DNA of 64,000 nucleotides from Halopiger djelfimassiliensis. Lineage in GTDB: Archaea; Halobacteriota; Halobacteria; Halobacteriales; Natrialbaceae. Each line of letters begins with the position of its first letter. Positions within the stretch are counted from its first letter, which is position 1. Below the pieces are notes generated by a model that was given only the letters and a program-made list of their open reading frames with translations, was not told the origin of the DNA and ran no database searches. Location: contig NZ_HG315685.1 of assembly GCF_000455365.1 (NCBI RefSeq), positions 361,514 through 425,513 of the forward strand, written 5' to 3'. This document shows positions 26,167 through 35,998 of this stretch, piece by piece. The position numbers and the translations under genes were made by a program.

Positions 26167-27425
26167 GCGAAGTCACCGTTGATTGTCCCGACACCGCCCA
26201 GCTTCGACAGCGCGGAAAACCCGCGTTTCCGTAACCGGTCGCTTTCGGTCCGTTCGACGAACTTCGACAGTCGCTTTCGGGCTCTATCCCCGCCGATTTT
26301 CCCTAACACGAACAACGCCTTCACACGCATCTCCTCGTCTTTGTTTTCGCTTTCGACTAGCTCCAGGAGCCGCTGCTCCAGTCCGTTTCCGTCGAGCAAC
26401 GACAAACTCGTTGCGGCGAACTTCGATGTCATTTCGTCGTCGTCGGCCAACGTCTCCACCAGCGCATCCTGTGCCTGGGATCGGTATTCCGAACTCGCGA
26501 TCCGTCCCAGCAACCACGCTGCGTTGCGACGCTGTGCCGTTTCAGTGCTCCGGTCGAGGATCTCGATCAGCGGTTGGACTGCTTCCTGTTCGTTTGCCTC
26601 CTCCAGTTCCCCGACGATCTTTTCCCGAACCTGATGGCTCGCGTTCGCCGGCGCTTCCGAAAGGAGTTGCACCAGCGAGAACATCGCCGTCCGCCGAACC
26701 GTATCCGATTCGTCGCTCAACGCACCCGCGAGCACTTCGACCGCGTCGGTGCTACCGAGTCGACCCAACGCATCGACCGCGATCCGGCGAAGCACTTCGT
26801 TTTCGGCGTCGGCGATGTCGACGAGTTCACGCAGTGCGTTGTCGGTGCCGATATCCGCCAGCGCGTACGCGATTTCGATCCGGACGTCGTACTGATCCTC
26901 GTGCAATCGTCGGGAGAGCGTCGGGACGCTCTCCGGCGATTCGATACGACCCAACGCGCGCGCAACACGTTTCCGTACCCGTGGATCAGGATCGGTTAGC
27001 CGGTCGACCAGCGCGTTCAGTACGTTGTCCTCGCCGATTCGTCCCAGCCCGGTCGCCGCAGCCATCCGGAGCTCCGGCCGGTCAGCGGTTAGCCCTCGCG
27101 CCAGTACTTTCGCCTTCTTCCACTCCGCCAGCGTATCGATGTCCTGGCCCGAAACCTCCCCGATAAACCGTTCGAGGGCGTCCTGTCCGTACTGGTCCAA
27201 CGCGTCGATCGCCGCCGCCCGAACCGCGTCGTTTTCGTCGTCCTGTGACGCTGTCACGAGCGCGTCGATGACTTCGTCTCTGGGGTACTGGTTCCCCCCT
27301 GCTTTCGACTCCAGACTCCCGAGTATTTCCGCCGATCGTTTCCGGATATTCGGGGTCGAACTCTCTTCGAGGTGCGTAATGAGTTGCTCGAATTCCGCGT
27401 TGCGCTCGAGTTCAAATAGCGTCAT
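26163..27425 (-). CDS. HEAT-repeat (PBS lyase-like) protein paired with CheF
   Basis: The protein has 420 residues built almost wholly from helical HEAT/PBS-lyase-like repeats, for example PELRMAAATGLGRIGEDNV, DPRVRKRVARALGRIESP and YDVRIEIAYALADIGT. There are at least ten repeats from residue 25 to 415 and no membrane segment. It resembles OE2401F of H. salinarum, a HEAT protein that interacts with Che proteins and CheF. The stop overlaps the cheF2 start. A scaffold role between Che proteins and the motor is the best reading. Confidence 0.85.
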   Translation of the reverse strand: MTLFELERNAEFEQLITHLEESSTPNIRKRSAEILGSLESKAGGNQYPRDEVIDALVTASQDDENDAVRAAAIDALDQYGQDALERFIGEVSGQDIDTLAEWKKAKVLARGLTADRPELRMAAATGLGRIGEDNVLNALVDRLTDPDPRVRKRVARALGRIESPESVPTLSRRLHEDQYDVRIEIAYALADIGTDNALRELVDIADAENEVLRRIAVDALGRLGSTDAVEVLAGALSDESDTVRRTAMFSLVQLLSEAPANASHQVREKIVGELEEANEQEAVQPLIEILDRSTETAQRRNAAWLLGRIASSEYRSQAQDALVETLADDDEMTSKFAATSLSLLDGNGLEQRLLELVESENKDEEMRVKALFVLGKIGGDRARKRLSKFVERTESDRLRKRGFSALSKLGGVGTINGDFA

Positions 27426-27583
27426 TAGTGCTGGATCACCTGTTCGGAACGGGTAACCACACCGTCGGCACCACGTTCACCCGGCCCGTCGGTGAAAAGC
27501 GACGGATCGCCTCCGGATACCACCGACTCTTCGCGTCCCGTACTCGTTTTCGCTGCCTACCGCCTTGGGTTCGCATCGCCATA

Positions 27584-28342
27584 TCACTCGTCAGTCGTCT
27601 CGTCTCTCTCGCCGCCGTCTCCACCGTCGCTGTCCGACCCGTCTCCGCTGTCCTCGTCGTCCTCGCCGTCGCCGGTCGTCGATTCCGCGTCGCCGGCGGA
27701 GCCGTCTTCGTCGAGGTTGCCGTCCGTTTCGTTGTCGACCGCGAACCGTTCCTCTCCCTCCGGATACACCATCGTATTTATGATCGCGTTCCAGACGTCG
27801 AGACGGCTGATCTCGCCATCGATGTCCTCCTGTGCCCACTCCGTGTTGACGCCCCATCCTTCGACCTGTCCGTCGAATCTGTCCGTGACTTCCGTATACA
27901 GATGGTCGATATCCGAACCACGGTCGATGAGTCCGTCCCGGTAGACGATGTATATCAGCCCGATCTCGTTGTCGGATTCCGCCTCCGTCTCGGCGTCCGA
28001 TTCGTAGAACAGAATCAGATCGTTCTCCTCCGTATCGTGATAGAGCTCGTCGACGGTGATCCCGTTTTCCTCGAGTAGATAGTAGAACTCGCCGGGGGTC
28101 GCGTCGGGGTCGTCTCCTGGGTCTTCCGGCTCGACGGCGACGCGGCTGCCACCGAATCCGAGGCTCTGGACCGAGTCGACGCAACCGGCCATCGAGCCGA
28201 GAGAGAGTGTCCCCAGCGCCGCAAGTGCCTGTCGCCGACTCGTCCGACCGGGCGCTCGCACTGCGCTTGACTCACCCCGTTGCGTTCGATCGCGGCTGCC
28301 GTCCCCATTGTTGCCAGTCGCAAACCCAGGATATCTTGGCAT
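27584..28342 (-). CDS. Tat-exported lipoprotein, unknown function
   Basis: The protein has 252 residues. Residues of about 30-60 are a Tat signal (TSRRQALAALGTLSLGS) ending in the lipobox SMAGC, so it is exported folded and attached by lipid outside the membrane. A central domain (residues 80-205; PGEFYYLLEENGITVDELYHD, IGLIYIVYRDGLIDRGSDI) is followed by an acidic Ser/Gly/Asp tail. ATG 28342 gives the shortest plausible leader. It is divergent from the large surface gene at 28538, and the two starts are 195 bases apart. The central domain is not recognised. Confidence 0.85.
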   Translation of the reverse strand: MPRYPGFATGNNGDGSRDRTQRGESSAVRAPGRTSRRQALAALGTLSLGSMAGCVDSVQSLGFGGSRVAVEPEDPGDDPDATPGEFYYLLEENGITVDELYHDTEENDLILFYESDAETEAESDNEIGLIYIVYRDGLIDRGSDIDHLYTEVTDRFDGQVEGWGVNTEWAQEDIDGEISRLDVWNAIINTMVYPEGEERFAVDNETDGNLDEDGSAGDAESTTGDGEDDEDSGDGSDSDGGDGGERDETTDE

Positions 28343-28537
28343 CGTTACGATATCGTCACACCAATAGGTGAAAAACGCGTCGGCCGTCACCCCCGATTTT
28401 AGTGTGTGAATCACAGCCATCGCCGAGCCGATACCCCCGTGTGGGCCGGCAATATGATATGAATGGATTCCCTACTGGTCGGCAACACGAAACACTCGAC
28501 GATATTCGAGGGCCAACGAAGCTATGAAGACACAATT

Positions 28538-31249
28538 ATGTCACGGAAGGACAGGGCCACTGGTGGCCGTTCGATGGTGAGTGCCATGGCTGACGCGAGC
28601 GTCGACGAGGAGTCGCCAACGGACACCTCGTCCGGTCCATCGACAGCACCCGCTGGCCGGCAGACGCGACGGCGAGCGATCACGTGGCTCGTCGCGGCCC
28701 TGTTCGTCGGCTCCGTGCTGGGTTGCTCCGTCGCCGGTGTGGCCGCAACCTCGTCCCCGTCACTCCTCTCGAGCGGATCGATCGCGGACCAGTCGACGAA
28801 CACGTCCGAGACACACGTGGTCGTCCGGTTTGCGGACGACCACGTGGTGACCGAGACGGTCGCGGACGAAACGCCGTCGGACCCGAACGTCACCGCCGGC
28901 GGCGAGCGCCTGGTCGTCGTCGACGGCGTCGTGGAAACCGAAGACGGGGACGCTATCGAGGTCGACGGGAATCAGGTACGCGTCGCGGAGACGGATCCGA
29001 ACCTCGTCGTAACCGACGGGAACGTCCTCAACGACACGATGGAGGTCGACCGATCCGACAACGGGATCGTGAAAACGGTCGAGGGTGGTTCCCCCGTTCG
29101 AACCGAGGACGGGACAGCCGTTCGGTTTACCGGCTACGACGAAACGGATTTCGTCCCGAACATCACTGACGTCAACCGTCCCGGCGAGGGTGAGACCCTG
29201 TCGGTCACCGCCGAGTTCGAGAACACGGAGTACGGCGAGGCGACCCGGGACGTGACGCTTCAACTCCTCGAAGACGGTGCGAAACGGGCAAACGTTACGT
29301 CGGACGTCTCGTTGGCGGCCGGCGAGTCGACGACGAAAACGTTCGAGTACGAGACGACCGCCGGTGATCACGGGATAGACGAACTCGAAGTCGTCGTCGA
29401 CTACGACGGAAACGTCGATTCGGAACCGGTGACGATCGACGAGGCAGCGACTCTCGTTTCCATTACGGACTGGACACAGCCCGCCGCGGGCGACGAGCTG
29501 GAGGTCACCGCCGAGATCGATCGCCGCGGGAACTATCCGGAGGGCACTCAGGAGTTCCTGATCGAACTTCGTGTCGACGATTCACACGTCACGACGAAAC
29601 CCGTCGAGTTAGCCCCGGGCGGGAAGGCGGTCGAGACGTTCTCCTACGAGACGTCGGAGGCGGACTCGCCGCGGGTCGACGTCGAACTCAAGAGCGGTGA
29701 CGACGCCGATACGGCGACTATCGACGTGCTCGGACAGGCAACCCACGAGGAAAGCGTCTCGGCTACCATCGTCGACCGGAACCTCCCAAACGAGGGTGAG
29801 GACCTCGAGATCACGGGCCAAATCGAGTATACGGGCGTCGTCCCGGACGATCCACAGGAGTATCCGATCGAACTGTACGTCGACGGTGACCTTGCCGACG
29901 AGAAGACGGTGACGCTCCACGGCGACGAGGTCGTTACCGAGACGTTTACCTATCGAACGGAAAGCGGCGACGCGCCGCGGGTCGACGTCGACCTGGTGAG
30001 TCCGGGCGATGGTGATTCCGCGCGGCCGCGCGTGAACGGAAGCGGGTTCGACGTCCGGATCGAATCGATAAACGCCCCCGTCAACGCCTCGGAACGGCTG
30101 GAGGCCGTCGTTTCGATCGAGAATACGGGTGACGTCGCCGGCAAACAGAACGTCAGAATGCGAATCGACAGCGCGATCGACGATCCGGATAGGACGGTCC
30201 GACACGTTCGCGATCGAACCACCGTCTCGCTCGAGGTCGGGGAGCGAACGACCGAACGACTCTCCTACCGGACGAGCAGTGCGGACACGCCGAAGGTAGA
30301 AGTCGCCGTCCTCAGCGACGACGCCGAGGCCGTTCGCAACGCGACCGTTCGAGCCAAGGCTCCGCGGTTCGGGGTCCACCGTACTGCGGCGGAGTACGCG
30401 GAGCAGTCCGGCGAACTCACGCTGTCCGCGGACATCAACAACACGGGGACCGAACCGGGAGATCAGTACGTGGAGTTCCTGCTCGATGGCGAGGTCGTGT
30501 ACGTCGACAGGGTCGTTCTGGATCCGTGGGCCGAGAAGACCGTCTCGACGACCATCGAACCCGACGGGCTCGGGGCATACGACTTCGAGGTCGTCACCGA
30601 AAACGAGACGGCAAGCGACGTCGCCGCTGTTGGCGTCAAACCGGACGACGAACCGGAGCCCGATTCCGACGCGGCACCGAACGACTCGGCCGACGGCGAG
30701 GTGGATCCCGACGACGAAAGCGACGAAAGCAGCCTGCCGTGGTGGCTTTTGTTCCCCGGTATTCTCGTCGTGGTCGTTTCCGCGGTCGTGGTGCTGGTGT
30801 ATCGACACGATCCGGACGAGTTCCCGCCGGACCCGGCCGATGTCCCGACCGCGGTGCGGGAGGAAGCGAGCGCGAGCGCTGCCGCCGCGAAGCGACACGC
30901 GACGCGGCTGGTCGCGGCGCTGAAAGCCGGCGATACGGACGCCGTTCTGGCCGCCGTGAAAACCCTCGTCGGACTCGGGACCGGGACGTTGATCGTCCAA
31001 AACGACCTCCCCAAGGAGACGACGGTACGCGTTCGCTGCCAGACTGCCGAGGAGACGGTCCTGCTCGAGGACCTGCAGTTGCGCCCCGAGGAGCGTCGCG
31101 ATCTCGGCTCGCTGCCGAACGTCGATCAGTTCAAAGTCGGTGCCGGCGTCGAAGACATCACCGCACACGAGGAGGTCTTTCAGGGCATCTCCGGTGATGT
31201 GGGAGTCGTCCTTCGGGCCGAGGGCATCGTCATCGCGAACCTCACCTGA
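28538..31249 (+). CDS. Large surface protein with CARDB-like repeats and cytoplasmic tail
   Basis: The protein has 903 residues. An N-terminal basic segment and hydrophobic helix (ITWLVAALFVGSVLG, residues of about 48-70) act as signal. At least five Ig/CARDB-like repeats of about 90 residues follow between residues 205 and 705, each with a GE-L-V-A-ie/N-G start and an ETFSYET/TKTFEYET motif. There is one membrane helix (LPWWLLFPGILVVVVSAVVVLVY, near 733-756) and a cytoplasmic tail of about 147 residues. The tail is conserved-looking (TLIVQNDLPKETTVRVRCQ, RPEERRDLGSLPNVDQF). The N-terminal domain is not recognised. It could sense or anchor something outside the cell. Confidence 0.85.
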   Translation: MSRKDRATGGRSMVSAMADASVDEESPTDTSSGPSTAPAGRQTRRRAITWLVAALFVGSVLGCSVAGVAATSSPSLLSSGSIADQSTNTSETHVVVRFADDHVVTETVADETPSDPNVTAGGERLVVVDGVVETEDGDAIEVDGNQVRVAETDPNLVVTDGNVLNDTMEVDRSDNGIVKTVEGGSPVRTEDGTAVRFTGYDETDFVPNITDVNRPGEGETLSVTAEFENTEYGEATRDVTLQLLEDGAKRANVTSDVSLAAGESTTKTFEYETTAGDHGIDELEVVVDYDGNVDSEPVTIDEAATLVSITDWTQPAAGDELEVTAEIDRRGNYPEGTQEFLIELRVDDSHVTTKPVELAPGGKAVETFSYETSEADSPRVDVELKSGDDADTATIDVLGQATHEESVSATIVDRNLPNEGEDLEITGQIEYTGVVPDDPQEYPIELYVDGDLADEKTVTLHGDEVVTETFTYRTESGDAPRVDVDLVSPGDGDSARPRVNGSGFDVRIESINAPVNASERLEAVVSIENTGDVAGKQNVRMRIDSAIDDPDRTVRHVRDRTTVSLEVGERTTERLSYRTSSADTPKVEVAVLSDDAEAVRNATVRAKAPRFGVHRTAAEYAEQSGELTLSADINNTGTEPGDQYVEFLLDGEVVYVDRVVLDPWAEKTVSTTIEPDGLGAYDFEVVTENETASDVAAVGVKPDDEPEPDSDAAPNDSADGEVDPDDESDESSLPWWLLFPGILVVVVSAVVVLVYRHDPDEFPPDPADVPTAVREEASASAAAAKRHATRLVAALKAGDTDAVLAAVKTLVGLGTGTLIVQNDLPKETTVRVRCQTAEETVLLEDLQLRPEERRDLGSLPNVDQFKVGAGVEDITAHEEVFQGISGDVGVVLRAEGIVIANLT

Positions 31250-32229
31250 CGCCCCGTACAGGGGTTATCGACTCGCCAGCGATCGTTTCGCTCGTTTTGT
31301 CGCCACTTTCCACCGTCGCCCGTTCCGTCCGACTCCCTGCCGCTCGAGACGCCACGCGCCCGACTATCGACTCGATCCGACAACGGCGATTTGCCGTCGG
31401 GGAACGAACAGCGCCTCGAGAGCGACGGTGAGAACGGACGATCGTCGTTCGAACCGTTCGTTTCCGACCGGGAGACGTTATCACAACGATGATCTCGGGA
31501 CGGACTAGTATCGAACGCCCATCTGAAAGAAGACGTGACTTTCGTTTTACCAGGAATCGAACATAGGGCCGGGGTTAACGGCCGTTCGTCACGACTCATG
31601 TCCGGTGTGGTGACTGTACAATTATCCTGTAAATAACGACTCGATAGATGAACTTTCAGAAAGCGTCCCGAACGCAGGTGGAACCACAACCCGATATTCC
31701 AGCCACCGGTCTGGACCACTCATTCGCATTCGAAACCGTATCAGATCTGTAGTATACTCGAACCTGATATGTGTGATCGGTGGTGTCTTCGGCAGGTGCC
31801 GTTCGTAATTCGGGGAAATCGACATCTCACCACCGAAAGCCACGCCGGCGCTCGCCGCGACTCGATTTTTACAGCCGTATCGTTGTAATTGTCGGCGTGC
31901 CACACCGGCGACCGCCGTTCGTCTCTCGGCGGACTGTTTTCGACGATCTCGAATCGACGCTCGTCCCCGGAAGTACGGCTATCCATCCCCGTTCGATCAC
32001 CCGTTAAATATCTCGACGCGATAGTAGCTTCCGATTATAGCGGATCGAAAGCGTGGTCGTCGACCGCCGCCGTCGTGTTCGGTTCGGTTCGGCTACCGAG
32101 ATGTATGCATTGTTACGGTCGATTTATGACTCCCATACAGGTCAGCCGCCGTCGAACGCGAGGTCGTGTCCCGTGGCTCGTCCGGAATAGTCGAAACACT
32201 CTTTGAATAAGCTGAACCTACTCCGAGTA
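31250..32229. other. Long intergenic region without a convincing gene
   Basis: The 980 bases between the surface protein and the IclR regulator contain only short frames without family features on either strand. Codon bias is poor and no Shine-Dalgarno or TATA context supports a start. A TATA-like TTTGAATAAGC near 32203-32213 precedes the iclR ATG. No RNA gene or repeat is recognised. Confidence 0.5.
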
Positions 32230-32982
32230 ATGGCGGACACACCGAACCGGTCGATCCAGCGGGCGTTTACGATCATCGACGAACTCACGGCAACCGGCGG
32301 CTGTGGCGTCTCGGAACTGGCTGACCGTCTCGATTTGCCCGTCAGCACGGTTCACGACTACCTGCAGGCGCTCGTTATGTCGGGGTACGTGACGAAACAG
32401 GACGCGACCTACCGGACGACGACGCGTTTTCTCGAGGTCGGAAACCGACACCGCCACCGGCTCGAGGTGTTCAAGGCCGTCCGTGACGAACTCGAGACCG
32501 TCGCCGAGGAGACCGGCGAACACGTAACGTTGCTGATCGAGGAGAACGATCAGGCGGTAATCCTCGCCGTCCGAGAGGGGCCGGATGCGATCAACCTGTT
32601 CGCGTACCCGGGTGCGCGGATGCCGTTGCACGCGACGGCTCCCGGGAAGGCGATGCTCGCGCACATGTCTCCCGAACGCGTCGAGGGGATCATCGACCGC
32701 CACGGGCTTGCGGCGATGACGTCGCAAACGGTGACCGATCCCGAAACCCTCTTCGAGCAACTCGAAACGGTCCGCGAACGCGGGTACGCGGTCGACATCG
32801 GGGAACGCATCGCGGGCATGATCTGTATCGCGGCACCGGTACTCGACAGGCGCGACCGGATCCGGGGTGCGATCTGTGTCTGTGGGCCGCGAAGCCGACT
32901 CGACGAGCAACGTCGCGACGAAATCGCCGACATCGTCCAGCGGGCGGCGAACGTGACGCAGGTGAACCTCGATTACGTGTGA
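32230..32982 (+). CDS. IclR-family transcriptional regulator
   Basis: The protein has 250 residues. The N-terminal winged helix (residues of about 8-65, RAFTIIDELTATGGCGVSELADRLDLPVSTVHDYLQ) is followed by the IclR effector domain (residues 75-248, with RMPLHATAPGKAMLAHM and APVLDRRDRIRGAICV). IclR proteins usually bind a small carboxylate or aromatic ligand and control neighbouring catabolic genes; the adjacent acyl-CoA genes are the obvious targets. ATG 32230 follows a TATA-like sequence; a GTG/ATG a few codons upstream is less likely. Confidence 0.93.
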   Translation: MADTPNRSIQRAFTIIDELTATGGCGVSELADRLDLPVSTVHDYLQALVMSGYVTKQDATYRTTTRFLEVGNRHRHRLEVFKAVRDELETVAEETGEHVTLLIEENDQAVILAVREGPDAINLFAYPGARMPLHATAPGKAMLAHMSPERVEGIIDRHGLAAMTSQTVTDPETLFEQLETVRERGYAVDIGERIAGMICIAAPVLDRRDRIRGAICVCGPRSRLDEQRRDEIADIVQRAANVTQVNLDYV

Positions 32983-33016
32983 TTCGCCCGCGCGATTCGG
33001 GTGAGTCCGCGCGGCC

Positions 33017-33805
33017 CTATCGGCCGGTGAACTCGGGGTCCCCGTCGCCGAAAAACGCCTCGACTCCGCGTTCGTAGTCGTCGGTGTGGGTCGCACCCGC
33101 GATGGCGTTCGCTTCCGCGGCCAGCTGTGACTCGAGGGAGCGGTCGTAGCTTTCGGTCAGCAGGCGCGTCGTCGTTCCGAGCGCGTGAGTCGGCCCGGCG
33201 GCCAGGTCGGCCGCGACCTCCGCGAGGCGGTCGTCGAACTCGTCGGCCGGGACGGCTTCGGTCGCCAGTCCCAGTTCGACGGCTTCCTCGGGGCCGATGG
33301 GATCGTCTCGGAGGACGATTTCCTTCGCGGCTCGGAGCCCGACCAGTCGCGGGAGGAAGAACGTGGCTCCGCCGTCGCCCGTCAGTCCGATGCCCGGATA
33401 GGCGAACTTCAGCGTTGCGTCGTCGCCGAGGACGAGGAGGTCGGGCATGAGCGCGAGGCTGAACCCGATCCCGGCGGCGATGCCGTTTACCCCGCCGACG
33501 ACCGGCGTCTCCGCCTGGTGGAACTGGACGATCGCCTCGTGGGCACGGCCGGCCAGTCGCCGGAGTCGCGGCGCGTCCGACTCGTCGCCCGAAAGCTGGG
33601 AGAGGTCCGCCCCGGCACCGAAGAACTCGCCCTCGTGGGTGAGGACGATACATCGCGTCTCCGGGTCCTCGCCCAGCGTCGTGGCCGCGGAGACCAGTTC
33701 GTTGGCCATCTCCAACTGGAGCGCGTTTCGACCCGCGGTACTGTCGAGCGTGACCGTCGCGATCCCGTCGTCGTGCTCGACGGAGAGGTTGTCGTACGCC
33801 GTCAT
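33017..33805 (-). CDS. Enoyl-CoA hydratase/isomerase (PaaG-like)
   Basis: This 262-residue crotonase-fold enzyme acts on acyl-CoA in beta-oxidation or aromatic/branched acid breakdown. It shows the oxyanion loop EFFGAGADLSQL, the glycine-rich NGIAAGIGFSLALM, and GLTGDGGATFFLPRLVG. The first hydratase glutamate position is Gly and the aspartate in TGDGG matches PaaG-type isomerases, while Glu in AAKEIVL is kept, so it could be an isomerase. It is divergent from the acyl-CoA dehydrogenase at 33925. Confidence 0.88.
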   Translation of the reverse strand: MTAYDNLSVEHDDGIATVTLDSTAGRNALQLEMANELVSAATTLGEDPETRCIVLTHEGEFFGAGADLSQLSGDESDAPRLRRLAGRAHEAIVQFHQAETPVVGGVNGIAAGIGFSLALMPDLLVLGDDATLKFAYPGIGLTGDGGATFFLPRLVGLRAAKEIVLRDDPIGPEEAVELGLATEAVPADEFDDRLAEVAADLAAGPTHALGTTTRLLTESYDRSLESQLAAEANAIAGATHTDDYERGVEAFFGDGDPEFTGR

Positions 33806-33924
33806 CTATCCGGTACCGTTTCGGTGATGTTGGTTAATTGTTCCCATCTCGTCGCGGCTCGAGAACGGCCCCAGTCGCGTCTTCGTCGGCACGTTTACTA
33901 TCCCGCTCGCGCAATGGTCCCGGT

Positions 33925-35049
33925 ATGGAGCTTTCAGACGAGCAGGAACTCATCGCGGAAACCGTTCGGGATTTCGTCGAACGGGAGGTCCGGCCCGCCG
34001 TCGACGACGCCGACGCGAACCAAGAATTTCCTGAAGCCGTCTGGGACGGTCTCGCGGAACTCGGCCTCACCGGGCTTACCGTCCCCGAGACTTACGGCGG
34101 GTTCGAGGCGGATCAACTCACCTACAGCATCGCCAACGAGGAACTCGCCTACGGCCACCTTTCGCTTGCGACGGCGCTGTCGGTCCACTGTCTCGCGACG
34201 TCGTGTATCAACGAGTTCGGCTCCGAGTCGATCAAATCGGAGTGGCTTCCCGAGATGGTCGACGGCCGCCCCGTCGGCGCGTTCGCCCTGTCGGAGGAAA
34301 ACGCCGGCTCGAACCCCGCGGAGATGACCACCGAAGCCCGACTCGAGGACGGCGAGTACGTGATCAACGGCAAGAAACAGTGGATCACGAACGGCGAGCG
34401 GTCGGGCGTGGTCATCCTCTTTGCCAAAACCGACCGTGACGATCCCGACAGCGTCACGCAGTTTCTGGTTCCCAAGGACGCGGACGGCCTCGAGGTCGGC
34501 AAGAAGGAAGACAAACTCGGACTCCGGGCCAGCGACACGACGACGCTGCTGTTCGACGACGTTCGAATTCCCGAGTCGTACCGGCTGACGCCGGTCGGTG
34601 ACGGCCTGAAAGCCGCGTTCTCTATCCTGACCGGCGGGCGGATCGCGATCGCCAGTCAGGCGGTCGGGCTGGCCCAGGCCGCCCTCGACGACGCGGTCGA
34701 GTATGCGACCGAGCGCGAGCAGTTCGGTCAGCCGATCAGCGAGCACCAGGCGATCGCCCACAAACTCGCGGACATGCAGACGGACGTGCAGGCTGCACGC
34801 CTGCTCGCTCGCGACGCCGCACGCCGGAACGAGGACGACGTCGATCCGATGGCCGCGAGCATGGCGAAGTACTTCGCCAGTGAGACGGCAGTCGACGTGG
34901 CAAACGAGGCCGTCCAGATCCACGGCGGCTACGGCTACACCAAGGACTTCGACGTCGAACGCTACTACCGCGACGCCAAGATCACGACCATCTACGAGGG
35001 GACCTCCGAGATCCAAAAGGAGGTCATCGCCCGCCACCTGACGGCCTAG
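33925..35049 (+). CDS. Acyl-CoA dehydrogenase
   Basis: This 374-residue FAD enzyme introduces the alpha-beta double bond in acyl-CoA. Three ACAD domains are in order. FAD-binding segments include LSEENAGSNPAEM and QWITNGERS, and the C-terminal YEGTSEIQKEVI contains the catalytic Glu region. MELSDEQELIAE at 33925 is the usual ACAD N-terminus; the upstream frame is not. It is divergent from the enoyl-CoA hydratase. Its acyl-CoA chain length cannot be read from sequence. Confidence 0.95.
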   Translation: MELSDEQELIAETVRDFVEREVRPAVDDADANQEFPEAVWDGLAELGLTGLTVPETYGGFEADQLTYSIANEELAYGHLSLATALSVHCLATSCINEFGSESIKSEWLPEMVDGRPVGAFALSEENAGSNPAEMTTEARLEDGEYVINGKKQWITNGERSGVVILFAKTDRDDPDSVTQFLVPKDADGLEVGKKEDKLGLRASDTTTLLFDDVRIPESYRLTPVGDGLKAAFSILTGGRIAIASQAVGLAQAALDDAVEYATEREQFGQPISEHQAIAHKLADMQTDVQAARLLARDAARRNEDDVDPMAASMAKYFASETAVDVANEAVQIHGGYGYTKDFDVERYYRDAKITTIYEGTSEIQKEVIARHLTA

Positions 35050-35050
35050 G

Positions 35051-35908
35051 TTACTCGTACTCGTAGAACCCCGATCCGGACTTCTTCCCGAGTTCGCCGG
35101 CTTCGACCTTTCGTTTGAGCAGATAGGCGGGTTTGTACCGATCGCCGAGTTCCTCGTGGAGGGTCTCGGAGGCGTGCAGACAGATATCGAGGCCGATGTG
35201 ATCGGCGAGGCGCAACGGCCCCATCGGCACGTTCGTTCCCAGTTCCATCCCCGCGTCGATGTCCTCCTTGGTGGCGACGCCCTCGTCGTAGGCCCGGATC
35301 CCTTCGTTGATCCAGGGCATGAGGATGCGGTTCGTGACGAACCCGGGTTTGTCGTCCGATTCCCAGGTCGTCTTGTCGAGTTCCGCGGCGAACTCGTGGG
35401 CGAACTCGACGACCGCCGGCTCGGTCTTCTCGCCGACGACGACCTCGACGCCGTCCATGATCGGTACCGGGTTCATGAAGTGCAACCCGACGACGTCGCC
35501 CGCCCGATCGGTCGCGCTCGCGATCGAGGTGATCGAGAGCGTGCTCGTGTTGGTCGCGAGGACGGCGTCGTCGGCCGCGATTTCGTCGAGGTCGCCGAAG
35601 ATATCGCGTTTGACCTCGAGGTCTTCGACGGCCGCCTCGACGATGACGTCACAGTCGGCCAGCGCCTCGAGGTCGGTCGTCCCGGTGATGCGGTCGGGGA
35701 TCCGCTCGGCCTCGTCGGTCGTGAGTTCGTCGCTCGAGACCAGCCGTTCGAGACTCGCCTCGATCGACTCGAACCCGCCGTCGACGAACTCCTGTTCGAT
35801 GTCGCGCATCACGACGTCGTAGCCGTGGGTGGCGGCGACCTGTGCGATGCCACTGCCCATGGTTCCCGCGCCGACGACGCCGACGCGGTCGATCGTCTCT
35901 CGGACCAT
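35051..35908 (-). CDS. 3-hydroxyacyl-CoA dehydrogenase
   Basis: The 285-residue enzyme oxidises 3-hydroxyacyl-CoA with NAD. The Rossmann motif GVVGAGTMGSGIAQVAATHGY starts near residue 8. The NAD-binding domain ends near residue 185, and the C-terminal helical domain has PGFVTNRILMPWINEGIRAYDEG. The length fits a monofunctional enzyme (a FadB-like hydratase domain is absent). It converges on the acyl-CoA dehydrogenase, with one base between the stops. Confidence 0.94.
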   Translation of the reverse strand: MVRETIDRVGVVGAGTMGSGIAQVAATHGYDVVMRDIEQEFVDGGFESIEASLERLVSSDELTTDEAERIPDRITGTTDLEALADCDVIVEAAVEDLEVKRDIFGDLDEIAADDAVLATNTSTLSITSIASATDRAGDVVGLHFMNPVPIMDGVEVVVGEKTEPAVVEFAHEFAAELDKTTWESDDKPGFVTNRILMPWINEGIRAYDEGVATKEDIDAGMELGTNVPMGPLRLADHIGLDICLHASETLHEELGDRYKPAYLLKRKVEAGELGKKSGSGFYEYE

Positions 35909-35998
35909 CGTCGGGTTCTGCTCGGACGACGAATATAAGTGTGCCGGCACGTTCCCGGCGTTTCGAATCGGCCGCAGTCGACCCGCCGGGCAGTCCGG

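Noticed and set aside
31622-32206. Several short frames in the gap before the IclR gene
   Set aside because: Overlapping frames on both strands, without start context or recognisable domains.
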